Shown here piece after piece: positions 28,700 to 40,206 of a stretch of 64,000 nucleotides of DNA; position 1 is the stretch's first letter, and each line of letters begins with the position of its first letter. Source of the DNA: Chamaecrista fasciculata (Eukaryota; Streptophyta; Magnoliopsida; Fabales; Fabaceae). The stretch spans positions 234,409-298,408 of the forward strand of contig QANZ01015150.1 in the NCBI GenBank assembly GCA_003254925.1, in the 5' to 3' direction. The notes under the pieces were generated by a model. The model did not search any database. It saw only the letters and a list, made by a program, of their open reading frames with translations, and was not told the DNA's origin. The position numbers were made by a program, and so were the translations under genes.

Positions 28700-28775
28700 C
28701 ATCCTATCCTTAGCCGCCACGTGCATAACGATTAGAAGGCCACGTCATCCATCATCGTTGCGTATAAACAAACAA
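28700..28775 (+). promoter_or_regulatory. Proximal promoter of ACX3-like gene
   Basis: Contains a G-box in CCACGTGC near 28717, a second bZIP-type motif CCACGTCATCC near 28740, and GTATAAACA (TATA-like) near 28760, about 150 bp before the ATG. G-box and ACGT motifs are known bZIP/bHLH sites; control by them here is inference. Confidence 0.45.
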
Positions 28776-28911
28776 CTTCAAACAACCTCTCACAAATCTC
28801 AAATACAATCTTTTGCTTCTTCTTCAATCCATCTTCCTTCCTTCTTCTTCTTCTTCTTCATTCCCTTCCTTCAAAACTCAAAATCCCTCTGCGAATTTCT
28901 CACACCCCAAA

Positions 28912-31900
28912 ATGCAGAACGACGATGAATCTCAGACGACGTCGTCGAGACGAATCCTACGGCTCTCACTTCATCTCACCCCAATCCCTCGATCTCTCTC
29001 CGATTCCCAAACCCACCTGCAGATGCTAACGTGCGCCAAGGCTAAGCAGCTTAACGTACACACCGCTTCATTGTCTGATTTCATGAGAGGTAAGCACAGA
29101 GACGTTCAGGATAGGATCTTCCAATTCTTCAATTCCAGGCCTGACCTTCAAACCCCTCTCGAGATTTCCAAAGACGATCACCGTGAGCTCTGTATGAGGC
29201 AGCTTCTTGGATTGGTCAGAGACGCCGGAATTAAGCCCTTTCGTTATATCCTTCAAGATCCCTCTAAGTATTTTGCCATTCTTGAAGCCGTCGGAAGCGT
29301 CGACATGTCGCTAGGGATTAAGATGGGTGTGCAGTATAGGTGAACGATTTCGATTACCTCAAATTTCTTTTAATTATCCCATTAGTTTCTGGTCATTTAT
29401 CTTGTGCCTCTGAAAATCGAAGAGCATACGAATTTTGTATTTAAAAGTCGCGGAAGTAGTGCTGTGTAATCTTTTAAAACTATTTTTTAGGAACTTAATT
29501 GTAAAGACCCAAAAGATTAATATGGATTGGTTTTATGATTTTCAGGGCTTAAATAGTGTAAATTCGACTTTCAAATCTTTCTGTACTAATTAATATATTT
29601 ATTCTAAAATGTATCACTTATGCGTCCTGTTCTGAGTTTCCTACTCTGTCTTGCACGTGCAGTCTTTGGGGAGGCTCTGTGCTCAATTTGGGAACTAAGA
29701 AGCATAAGGATAAGTACTTTGACGGTATTGATAATCTGGACTACCCGGGATGCTTTGCTATGACTGAACTGCATCACGGTAAATTGTTATGGTTGAATTG
29801 ATTTTTTTGTTTCTTTACTCTCCATGTATTGCTTGTAACTGCTGCTTGATCTTGTGTTACACTACTACAATTGGATGGTTGGAAATGTAGACAAAACTTG
29901 ATGAGATAATTTAATCATTGAAAAAAAAATAAAATCCTCATCTTCTTTCCTTTCAGGCTTTCACCCTAACATAAAATTAGTAAAACCAACTGATTAAATA
30001 TTATCAATTATTTCCATTAAATCCTGAGGACTCCCACTTAAGTTTCTTCCTATGATTCTTTACGAGACATTGATTAAATTTGCTTATATTTATCTGACTA
30101 AATACTCTAAGTTCTACTGTTTGCTTTCACGTATTGATTAGTTGAAGAGTCGGCTATTTGATAACGTTCAAATTGTAGTTACCTTGTCAATCTAGTTCTA
30201 TTTTTCGTTTCTCTTCTGTCATTAGATTGCCTTTTGTTTCTACACTGTGAAGACACTATGAGGTAACTGAGGCTCTATTTTTAGGTTTATGTTTATATTA
30301 TATTATAACCCAAACGTTTTGTTTTTGGTAAAGTATAACCCAAACGTTTTATCATATGGCCATCTAACACATTTTCTAAATTTCTTATTTTTTGTGCTTA
30401 AAAGGCTCAAATGTGCAGGGCCTCCAAACGGTTGCCACTTTTGATCCAATCAAAGATGAATTTATCATCAATACACCTACTGATGGGGCCATCAAATGGT
30501 GGATTGGCAATGCTGCAGTTCATGGAAAATTCGCCACTGTTTTTGCACGATTGATGTTACCAACTTATGATTCGAAAGGTGTTTCTGATATGGGTGTCCA
30601 TGCCTTTATTGTTCCAATCAGGGATATGCAAACCCATAAAACACTTCCAGGAATTGAGATACATGATTGTGGCCATAAAGTTGGATTAAATGGTGTGGAC
30701 AATGGAGCATTAAGATTTAGTTCTGTAAGAATACCTAGAGATAATCTTCTGAACCGATTTGGAGATGTCTCTCGTGATGGGAAGTACACAAGTAGCCTTC
30801 CTTCTGTGAATAAACGGTTTGCTGCAACACTAGGGGAACTTGTAGGTGGTAGGGTGGGTCTTGCATATTCTTCAGTTAGTGTTTTGAAAGTCGCTGCCAC
30901 AATTGCTATCCGATATTCTCTACTTCGTCAGCAATTTGGACCTCCAAACCAACCGGAAGTTAGTATTCTTGATTACCAGTCTCAACAGCACAAGCTTATG
31001 CCAATGCTGGCTTCAACTTATGCATTTCATTTTGCCACCGTATTTTTAGTGGATAAGTACTCAGAAATGAAGAAGACCCATGATGAGGAATTGGTTGGAG
31101 ATGTTCATGCCCTTTCAGCAGGTCTCAAGGCTTATGTGACATCATATACTGCAAAGGCACTGAGCACCTGCAGGGAAGCCTGTGGCGGCCATGGTTATGC
31201 TGCTGTAAACCGGTTTGGTAGCTTGAGGAATGATCATGACATTTTTCAGACATTTGAGGGGGACAACACAGTTCTTCTTCAACAGGTACAGGCTATACCC
31301 AATTATATTACTTCATAAGGAGACATTTTTGAAGCAGACATTTAGTTTCCTTGATCTAATAACCAACAAGATATAGGAAACATGGTTCCATCAAATCTAT
31401 CTTCAATCTGTTATTTTTTTGGCTGCTGCCCTATCCCCTTTGCAATTCTCTACACTAAAGGGTTGTAAGTAATCAAAGTTTGCATTTTCATTAGTAACAA
31501 TATTGTTGAAATGGCAGTTTAGCCTTGATCTATCACACTCTTCCCAGTTCTTACATCCTGTTGGCCAGAGGGTGGGGATTGTTTGTTTTTTGCATTGTAT
31601 TTTAGTTCATTATTATTGCATCTTGCTTTCATTAGTCTCCTAATGAGAAGCCAACTAATGAATAATGATAACCGTTTATGCTTTCAAAATCAGATGCATT
31701 TAATGGATTGGTTGCCGTGGCAAAATATCTTTTCCTATTTTTATGTCTTTGCTTTCATATATATTCACGGGAAAGAATAGGAAAGCATATCCTTCTTCTG
31801 GCTAATGGGATATATAGTTTTGCTGCTTTAGGCTGTGCATGTTTTCTGCATTGTGGGGAAGGCCTTGGCTCTTGTCTAAAAAGCTTTATGTAATAGTTCT

Positions 31901-33053
31901 GAACTTATTTCAAAATGCAAATGCAGGTTGCAGCTGATTTGTTGAAACAATACAAGCAGAAGTTCGAAGGTGGGACTTTTTCTGTCACATGGAACTACTT
32001 GAGAGAGTCCATGAATTCATATCTCTCTCAGCCCAATCCAGTAACTGCTAGGTGGGAAGGTGAAGAACATTTACGAAATCCCAAGTTCCAATTAGATGCT
32101 TTCAGAGTAAGTGTCATCTTCATTCTCCGTCCACAATTTACTCTTTACTGAATGAAATGAGTCAAATTAATGTAATTTTTCCATTGCAGTACCGCACGTC
32201 ACGATTGCTTCAAAGTGTTTCTGTGCGACTTCGCAAGCATTCTAAATCTCTTGGGAGCTTTGGCGCATGGAATAGATGCTTAAACCATCTTCTGACACTT
32301 GCAGAGTCACATATTGAGTCTGTCATCCTTGCTAAATTTATTGAATCTGTGCAGAGGTACTACCTACTAGCTATTTCCTTTCTGCCCTACTTCTGTATTC
32401 CATGTTCAATACTTTAACCTTTTTCTTTTCTGCACCAGCTGTCCTGATCCAAGCGCTAAAGCAGCACTTAAGCTGGTCTGTGATCTTTATGCCCTGGACA
32501 GAATCTGGAAAGACATAGGAACTTACCGTAATGTCGATTATGTGGCACCCAACAAAGCCAAGGTATATAACACGAAATGGATACTATTACCAAGTTGTGA
32601 TATCTGGTGTTAAAGTCTTCTGCTGTTCGGAGCATTCATGGAAGTTTGAACTTTATTGTCATTAGGGAAAGTGTGATCTAACATATATGATGGTTTCTCT
32701 GACTCATCCACTGCTAAATTTTCTCTCTATAATATTTTGAGCGTGGGTTGCCTTTTCTCAAACTCCTGGTTGTGAGAAATTACTTCTATACTTTAACATA
32801 AACTGGAAAAGATTAAGCAGAAGTGAGGGGCTTATATTAACTGTTTTCAGTCTTAATTATTAATGAAGTTGATGAGTGAAGTTGTTCCATTTTGCAGGCA
32901 ATCCACAAACTGGCGGAATATCTGAGTTTTCAAGTGAGGAATATTGCGAAGGAACTTGTAGATGCGTTTGATCTGCCTGATCATGTAACACGAGCTCCTA
33001 TTGCCATGAAATCATCAGCATACTCTGAGTACACACAAATTGTGGGATTCTAA
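28912..33053 (+). CDS. ACX3: Peroxisomal acyl-CoA oxidase, ACX3-like (683 aa, 7 exons)
   Basis: Catalyses the first step of peroxisomal beta-oxidation: acyl-CoA plus O2 to trans-2-enoyl-CoA plus H2O2, FAD-dependent. Arabidopsis ACX3 prefers medium chains; substrate here is inferred from homology. Exons: 28912-29339, 29663-29778, 30405-31285, 31927-32106, 32190-32356, 32439-32562, 32898-33053; all GT-AG, phases consistent, 2052 nt. I start at ATG 28912, not at the upstream open frame, which has no ATG. The N-terminus then carries a PTS2 signal RILRLSLHL at residues 14-22, as expected for ACX2/ACX3 types. The C-terminus (VGF) has no PTS1. FAD/substrate region [48 protein letters not shown], and the catalytic Glu in TFEGDNTVL near 466 are all present. 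Length fits the 675-aa Arabidopsis protein. Confidence 0.96.
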
Positions 33054-34388
33054 ACTCTGATACAGCACCACAAAAAGGAAGCAGTGGGAGCAATTTACAA
33101 TAAATCCCAAAAGCATTTCATTGTTGTTTACCAAAGGACAAACTTGAAAGTGTAGCTTAGGAAGTACAATATTTGAAGGTGGACAATGCTAGAAGGAGCT
33201 AGAGCCTAGATGTGTTATGTGCTATATACAAATTACAAGAGGAATTAGTATATTGTTCACTTTGTAAAAAACATTAAATAAAAAAAACATTGCCTTGCGT
33301 ATAGGACGACTGATATGATAAAAATGGGAATCAGAGGTCGACCATTATATTTGGCAGTGCTGAGAAGAGAAAATTATATTAATTTGTCTTAGAGATTTTA
33401 TTTAGGAGTTTTTCCAATAAGTGTTTTAAAATACTGGTTAAGAAGATAATAAATTATCTTAATCATTAAAAAAGTGAAGAAAAAAATTGTCAATGGGAAA
33501 AAGTTTTTATAACAGAAATACCATCATCTGTACCTCATATTCTTCCTTTTTTATATAAATAAAACATAATAATGTGTCCTCAAAAAATAAAATTTATAAT
33601 TAGCACACAATAGATCGCTTTTTTATACTATGTATATAAAGTAAGGTAAAGAAAGGAAGTTCAAAAAGAAAACTTCTCCACAAAGGTAATGTTAGGATAA
33701 CACAAGAAGTGACTACAAAGATCTGGCAGCAAGGTTATGATGCACATAATATTTTTCGGTTCGGTTATGACATATCAAATAGTAATTTACAAGAAAAGTT
33801 TAACTAAGCCCCAAATTATCTTACCGACACTTTTTTTCTCTAGTCTGTTTCTATATGATTTTTGTTACATGACATATATTTGTGCAGTTTTTTTTTTTAT
33901 AAATATTTGTGCAGAATTATTTACTCATAAAAAAAAACTTATCCTTGAACTGGATAATTTCATCAACGAATTTAATTCTTAAATCAGGTATTGTAAGATG
34001 GAGTTGAAGAATATCTAGACAGATAATTAGGCCTATGTCTCGGTAGTCTTATGTATGGAAGGCGAGTACCAAAGATACATAATGATTCTGTCTCTGAAAT
34101 TTTGAACTTTGAAACTAGAAAAAAAGAGTGATCCGTTTGAAATGATGATAATCTTGCATATCACGTACTAAGGATTTGAAAGGAATTCGCCCAATAATAA
34201 ATCATATAATAATAGTGCATGCTGATGGTTTGTATTACGGTCGAAACTCGAAAGTTAATTAAACTCAGATTTATCATTTATATCAGCTTACTTCAGTGAA
34301 GAACATTCAACTCTTTCACACTTCCCAATGAAATAAACATTAAATATATATATATATATATATATATGAAAGCTTCTATTTTTCTTTT
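33054..34388. other. 3' UTR of ACX3-like gene and intergenic DNA
   Basis: 33054-33300 probably holds the 3' UTR, with AATAAA-like motifs near 33115 and 33275. The rest is AT-rich with no gene seen; a (TA)n run lies at about 34345-34368. Confidence 0.4.
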
Positions 34389-35006
34389 GGATAAAGCTAA
34401 CAAGTGCCCTTAGGGTACTTGTTAATGATCATTAATTACACTTTGAAAACTTGAATTTTATTTTGAAACTATAAACACAATTCAGATTTCTAAACAAACA
34501 ATAACTCTTTGTCTCTTTTATTTTTTATGCCTAATATACCCTTATTTGTATTTTATTAATTCTTACAAATTTAAAAAACTCTTTGTCATTTGCAAGGATT
34601 AAATGTTGTGAAGATCAAAGGATAGATGCTGCTCTAATTGAATGCACATACTTGCTAATCAATCGGCAAGGACTCAAGGAGATAAACTATGTTTTTCTTT
34701 TCCTTTGTTGCAGCTAATTAAATTTTTATATATAATATATCTATATATATATATCTTCTGAAAAAAAAAAGTGAAGAATTTCTGGAAATAAAGTTTGAAG
34801 TGCATATTGAGTTGTTTTTTTTTAAATTGTAAGAATTAATAAAATACAAATAAGGGTATATTAGACATAAAAAATAAAAGAGACAAAGAGTTATTGTTTG
34901 TTTAGAAATTTGAATTGTGTTTATAGTTTCAAAGTAAAATTCAAGTTTTCAAAGTGTAATTAATGATCATTAACAAGTACCCTAAGGGCACTTGTTAGCT
35001 TTACCC
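34389..35006. mobile_element. 618-bp MULE-like element, perfect TSD TTTTCTTTT
   Basis: TIRs of about 190 bp; outer ends are GGATAAAGCTAACAAGTGCC and the inverse GGCACTTGTTAGCTTTACCC. Both flanks are TTTTCTTTT (34380-34388 and 35007-35015). The 240-bp centre (34580-34820) is not repeated. Confidence 0.9.
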
Positions 35007-35295
35007 TTTTCTTTTTGATGGATGAAATCTTCTAATTAAATGTTATATTTTTGGCATTTTAAATTATTTTATGACTCACCACCACTCAAGAAGAAAACAT
35101 CATCTACAGGCTGAAAGCCCTGATGAGTTTTAAAATATTGTTATAAGGTATAGCTGGAACCTGGAAGTAAAACACTATATACATATGTGCGTGCCAACCA
35201 ACGTCCAATAGTATTTTTTCTTTTTTGCCTGAAACCAACGTCCAATAGTTAATACTTAATACTCACATTTCTACAATATGTCCTTATTTTTTTAA

Positions 35296-35872
35296 GGCAA
35301 AATATCATTTCGTGTTCCTAATGTTTGCAGTGATTTTCAGTTATGCCCCTAACGTTTCATTTGTGTCAGTTGTGCCCCCAATGTGAAACGTTAGTTTCAA
35401 TTATACCCCACCCTCGTTAGTGTACATTTTTCGGAACTTTTGAACTTCGATCCGTGTTCATTTCAGTTTTTTTTTATAAATGAGTTTATGGGTACTTATT
35501 TTCGGCTCCTAAGAATCATTTTGCACATGGAAAATTTGAGAAAAATGCTTCGTTTTGCTGCACTTCGTTTTGGTCCTTTTTGGGGTTCATCGGGTCTGAT
35601 TTTCTTCGGATTTGGAGCTATTTTGAGCTTAATCTTTGAAATTGATTCAAGGAATTAAGTTTGCGATGTCCGAAAATTAAAACCCATATGAAATCTGATC
35701 AAAATCGAGCTCAAATCGTGCGAAAATAGTGTTTTTTTTTTTGTGGATGATTGAAATTGGGGGCATAATTGAAACTAACGTTTCACATTGGGGCACAACT
35801 GACACAAATGAAACGTTAGGGGCATAACTGAAAATCACCGCAAATGTTAGGGGCACGAAAGGGTGTTTTGCC
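35296..35872. mobile_element. 577-bp MULE-like foldback, perfect TSD TTTTTTTAA
   Basis: Ends GGCAAAATATCATTTCGTG and CACGAAAGGGTGTTTTGCC are inverse-related; arms of 130 bp or more carry the phrase 'cccctaacgtttcatttgtg' and its inverse. Both 9-bp flanks read TTTTTTTAA. Confidence 0.9.
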
Positions 35873-36038
35873 TTTTTTTAAAATATGTGACAAAAATATT
35901 TTAGGTGACCAATTATAATTAAATATATATATATATATGTAAAATAGTTTTTGTTCATCTAATATACATAACATAAACAAAATTAATCATAAAAAAAATT
36001 TACAGCAAAAATAAAAAAAGTTTCATACTTTTTTGATN

Positions 36039-36696
36039 AAAAAAAAAAAAAAAAAAAAACAAACGAGGTTAAATCGGGCATAAATTCAAACTAAAAAATG
36101 GGATGCTTGTTTCATGAATATTATCATATATCTTTCTCGTTTCAAATCTAAATATAACGAAATCAAAGCTATGCATTACTCTTAACGAGTTCTTTCTCTA
36201 TCCAATTGGGGTCGTTGGCAAACGAGGTCAAATAATACTCTGAAAGTGACTTTGAGCAAAATATCAATATTAACTTTCGAAGTACATACAATTACCTTAT
36301 TTGTTAAATACTCCAATTAAATAGACAAAGAACTTATCAAGAATAACTTGTAACTCTGATTTTATTGCGTTCGTACTTGAAACGAGAGAGATATATATAA
36401 CCAAATTAATGAACAAGGGTCACATTTTCGGGCCTGATTTCATGCCTAATTTAACTTTGTTGATGACGACTCCAATTGAGCAAAAAAATAAAGAATTCGT
36501 CAAATTTAACTCGTATATAGCTTTGATTCATCACATTTGAGTTTAAAAGTAAGAGAGATATGACCTTATTCAATAGTTAATATCAATTATAGAACTTTTA
36601 GAAAACATTTTAAGGATTAAAACAAAACAAAAATAATATTATGGACCAAAAATGAAATTTAGGATAAATATTAGGGTCTAACATAGGATTTTGGCC
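36039..36696. mobile_element. Family A element copy beside an N
   Basis: The right end 'acataggattttggcc' matches family A. The core phrases 'tatctttctcgtttcaaatc' and 'gttggcaaacgaggtcaaat' are present. The left end is lost in a poly-A run next to a single N at 36038. Confidence 0.6.
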
Positions 36697-37059
36697 TTTT
36701 TTAACAAAAGATGAATGAACAAGACTATGCCATGTGGCAATAGGAACAATTGACACGAGGCATTTCTGGACATTCCAATTCCTTGGACTTGACTGGAATC
36801 TTCCGAATTAAATCCAGCAAGACCAACCCACAGATTTAGAGACCATTATTTTTGAGAGTCCGTTACTACTCTTACCATATTCACTACCACCAAATCACCA
36901 ATACCGAAAATACCATCTCTATTTGATTTCATATGATTTAATTTTTAGTCATTGACTCTTTTTCATATACTTTAATTTTTATGTTTAAAAAAGAAAAAAA
37001 ACTAACTTTTATTTCCCAACAATTTTACTCTTTTACAAAAGGAAATGACCTTAATGTAA

Positions 37060-37252
37060 AAGTGCAAAATTATTGGGAGATGAAAGTTAATTTTTTTTCT
37101 TTTTTTTTAACAGAAAAAGTGGATGAAAAAAAGTTAGGGATTTACGGTAGAACTTTTAAGAAACTTGAGGACCAAAACAGAACTTGGAGCAAACATGAAA
37201 GACAAAAACGGAACTTTGAGCAAACATGAGGGACCAAAATAGAACTTTGGCC
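37060..37252. repeat. Single arm of a MULE-like foldback
   Basis: 'ggagatgaaagttaattttt', 'gaggaccaaaacagaac', 'gggaccaaaatagaacttt' and 'ggcc' match the right half of the element at 20849-21441. The left arm is missing. Confidence 0.55.
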
Positions 37253-37382
37253 TATATATATATAATTCTTGAATATGAATCCAACAATTACGACCTATGC
37301 ATGCTGGTATGGTACGTCACAAAACCACACTTCCAACACAATATAATATAATGTTGCATGCATATATATATATATACTATGC

Positions 37383-37653
37383 ACGCAAATATGTATGTAA
37401 AATAAATAAGGGATTAAATTGTTAACTTAGTAAAGAAAGAGAGACTAAATAGTAAATTTTCTCTTATTTTTAATTTCATAGACTATAGTTTTAAACATGG
37501 ACGACCAGAAAGGGGTGGAGCCATATAATATACTAGGGGCTTTGCGTGCCCTAACGGGCACGCAAATATGTATGTAGAATAAATAAGGGACTAAATTGTT
37601 AACTTAGTAAAGAAAGAGAGACCAAATAGTAAATTTTCTCTTATTTTTAATTT
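37383..37653 (-). mobile_element. Tandem Helitron-like ends running into an assembly gap
   Basis: A 94-bp block (37383-37476) is repeated at 37560-37653. Between them, on the minus strand, is a perfect 11-bp stem with TTAG-type 4-base loop (37541-37566), 8 bases, then CTAG followed by T at 37533: the Helitron 3' end pattern. The next unit's AT-rich start (TATATTATATGGCTCCACC) abuts it. The second repeat runs into the Ns. Confidence 0.55.
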
Positions 37654-38111
37654 NNNNNNNNNNNNNNNNNNNNNNNNNNNNNNNNNNNNNNNNNNNNNNN
37701 NNNNNNNNNNNNNNNNNNNNNNNNNNNNNNNNNNNNNNNNNNNNNNNNNNNNNNNNNNNNNNNNNNNNNNNNNNNNNNNNNNNNNNNNNNNNNNNNNNNN
37801 NNNNNNNNNNNNNNNNNNNNNNNNNNNNNNNNNNNNNNNNNNNNNNNNNNNNNNNNNNNNNNNNNNNNNNNNNNNNNNNNNNNNNNNNNNNNNNNNNNNN
37901 NNNNNNNNNNNNNNNNNNNNNNNNNNNNNNNNNNNNNNNNNNNNNNNNNNNNNNNNNNNNNNNNNNNNNNNNNNNNNNNNNNNNNNNNNNNNNNNNNNNN
38001 NNNNNNNNNNNNNNNNNNNNNNNNNNNNNNNNNNNNNNNNNNNNNNNNNNNNNNNNNNNNNNNNNNNNNNNNNNNNNNNNNNNNNNNNNNNNNNNNNNNN
38101 NNNNNNNNNNN
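37654..38111. other. Assembly gap, 458 N
   Basis: 458 consecutive Ns. No content can be given. Confidence 0.99.
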
Positions 38112-38225
38112 TGGCAATGATTTTGGCCCCCACCAAATTTGTCAGCAAGGTCAAGGGTTCGATTACTGCAACATACCCAAGCTTATATTTTACTTCTTCT
38201 TAATGAAATTTAGTTTATTCACAAA
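38112..38225 (+). repeat. Possible tRNA-derived SINE remnant
   Basis: 'caagggttcgattact' resembles a pol III B box, followed by 'ttcttcttaatgaaat' and an A-rich tail, the order seen in plant tRNA-derived SINEs. The head lies in the gap. Confidence 0.35.
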
Positions 38226-38686
38226 AAGAATATCAGTTTATTATATAAATTATATTATTATATAAATATATATATACACGTTATGTATGTATAATTGTAT
38301 ATATATAAAAGAAACTATATCATGTTATTTTTGTCATTTTTCAAAAGTAAAAATCTAAAATTTTTTAAAAAATTAAAAAATATATTATAATAGTTCTTAT
38401 TTCTTAGAAAAAGCAATCTAAAAGTTTTAGTTTATTATTTGTGAGTAAGACATACATAAAGAAATATAATAAATATGAATAATATCTTAGATAATATAAT
38501 AAAATACTAATGTACTATATCAATATCTAATTTTAAACACGATTCGTTGTTTTTCATTATTTAATATTTTAATTATTATTTTTCCAATCTCATTATTTCT
38601 TTAAATTTCTTTTATATGCTTTATATTTTTTTTGTCAAAATTATACATTTTTATGTTAAAATGTTGATAATATATAGAGAAAAAAT

Positions 38687-38903
38687 GGGCCAAAATTCTA
38701 TTTTGGTCCCTAATGTTTACCCAAAGTTATATGTTGGTCCTTAATAATTTTTTGTCCTATTTTGGTCCTTAATATTTTTTAAAAGTTTCATAATTGGTCC
38801 CTAACTATTGAATATAGTTATATTTCTCTCATATCAAACTCAAACATTAGGGACTAAAACAAAATTTTAGATAAGTATTAGGGACTAAAATAAGATTTTG
38901 GCC
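38687..38903. mobile_element. 217-bp family A MITE with near-perfect 9-bp TSD
   Basis: Ends GGGCCAAAATTCTATTTTGG and the inverse CTAAAATAAGATTTTGGCC. Flanks AGAAAAAAT and AAAAAAAAT match 8 of 9. It is an internally deleted form of the longer family A copies and lies directly upstream of the EIN3-like ORF. Confidence 0.8.
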
Positions 38904-38911
38904 AAAAAAAA

Positions 38912-38949
38912 TTTTGGCCCCCCCTAACCTAAAGTCCTGGCTCCGCCCC
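38912..38949. mobile_element. Transposon end fused to the EIN3-like ORF
   Basis: 'ttttggccccccctaacc' and 'tcctggctccgcccc' are phrases I associate with a common plant repeat end. EIN3-family homology starts at the next base (TGG at 38950). Confidence 0.45.
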
Positions 38950-38976
38950 TGGAAGGACCGTTTACTCCTTGAGAAA

Positions 38977-40206
38977 ATGAAAGAGAGGCGTGACCGTGAA
39001 GAGCCCGACCAACGTGCCAAACTTGAAGCCTCACGTCGTAAGAAGCTATCTCGAGCCCAAGACTCCATCCTTAAATACATGGTCAAGATCATGGAAGTTT
39101 GTAACGCCCAAGGCTTCGTCTATGGCATCGTCCCCGACAAAGGAAAACCGGTCACCGGCTCCTCCGACAGCCTCCGTGAGTGGTGGAAAGAACAAGTCCG
39201 CTTTGACCAAAATGCCCCTTCCGCCATCGCTAAATTCCTCCCTCTTCTTGAAAAAGCTGACGTGGACGAGGCTTCCTACATGCACCTCCTTCATGAGCTT
39301 CAAGACACTACCTTAGGGTCTTTGCTTTCTGCTCTCATGCAACACTGTGTTCCTCCTCAGAGGAAGTTTCCTCTTCAAAGAGGCCTGGCCCCACCGTGGT
39401 GGCCCACTGGTGATGAAATCTGGTGGGGCCAACAAGGCCTGGGGGCCCATGAGTTTGGGCCTCCGCCTTATAGAAAGCCCCACGATTTGAAAAAAGCCTG
39501 GAAGGTGTCTGTTCTCGCGACTGTTATAAAACACATGTCACCCGATTTGAACAAATTGAGAAAACTCGTGACTCAGTCAAAGTCGTTGCAAGATAAGATG
39601 ACCGCACGTGACACTGTCACGTGGTCTAAAGTCCTGAATCAAGAGGAAGCCCTCCTTCTTCTCAGAATCTCCTCGCCCTCACGTGACGACGACGACAACA
39701 ATAATATTAATATTATTTTCAACGACCAACACCATGGGAGCATGAATAGTAGTTGCAGCAGCGGGACTGGGAGCAAGTACGAGAAAAGGAAGTTTGCGTT
39801 TGACGATGATGATGAAGGATTAGAGGAGATTATGAATGTGAATGTGACTATTGCGAGTGATGATGAGAATAATAATAATCAGGTGGTTGAACAACTATAT
39901 GCATGTCAAAATTGGGAGTGTCCACAAAGTGAGGTGAGATTGGGATTTGCGGATAAGAATGCGAGGATGGAGCATGAAGCGATTTGCAGTTACGGGGAGA
40001 ATGTGATTCCGTTTCATCATTACATGACGAGCGGGGTGGATTGGATGAACATGGAGTTAGATGACCACATAAATAATAATATTAGTTATCATAATAATCC
40101 GCCAGATCCAGTGGAAGATTTTGTTAATAACTTCTGGCTCAACGAGGTGGATGATGATCACTTACATGGATTTGAATCACTGTCCACCTCAGCAATTACC
40201 GACTGA
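38977..40206 (+). CDS. EIN3-like (EIL) transcription factor, 5'-truncated by repeats
   Basis: EIN3/EIL proteins are plant nuclear transcription factors, best known downstream of ethylene. Homology begins at Trp codon 38950 ([10 protein letters not shown]); the first in-frame ATG is 38977, giving 409 aa. Landmarks from that Met: [17 protein letters not shown] near 19-35, [17 protein letters not shown] near 67-83, the Pro/Trp block [50 protein letters not shown], and a short C-terminal block [18 protein letters not shown]. The DNA-binding domain is therefore nearly complete and free of stops. Missing is the acidic N-terminus and the start of basic domain I. Family members are usually 450-630 aa and intronless in the coding part, so the loss is about 50-90 residues. 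The C-terminus is Asp/Asn-rich. Whether it is expressed is unknown. Confidence 0.8.
   Translation: MKERRDREEPDQRAKLEASRRKKLSRAQDSILKYMVKIMEVCNAQGFVYGIVPDKGKPVTGSSDSLREWWKEQVRFDQNAPSAIAKFLPLLEKADVDEASYMHLLHELQDTTLGSLLSALMQHCVPPQRKFPLQRGLAPPWWPTGDEIWWGQQGLGAHEFGPPPYRKPHDLKKAWKVSVLATVIKHMSPDLNKLRKLVTQSKSLQDKMTARDTVTWSKVLNQEEALLLLRISSPSRDDDDNNNINIIFNDQHHGSMNSSCSSGTGSKYEKRKFAFDDDDEGLEEIMNVNVTIASDDENNNNQVVEQLYACQNWECPQSEVRLGFADKNARMEHEAICSYGENVIPFHHYMTSGVDWMNMELDDHINNNISYHNNPPDPVEDFVNNFWLNEVDDDHLHGFESLSTSAITD

Noticed and set aside
28813..28911. Upstream extension of ACX3 by 33 residues
   Set aside because: The frame opens with TTG, not ATG, and would bury the PTS2 signal.
34389..35006. Foldback as a microRNA precursor
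   Set aside because: Long perfect arms and a 9-bp target duplication make it a transposon.
37591..38154. Long open frames across the N block
   Set aside because: Produced by Ns only.
38914..38976. EIN3-like protein starting at 38914
   Set aside because: Begins with TTG and the first 12 codons are repeat sequence; the first ATG is 38977.
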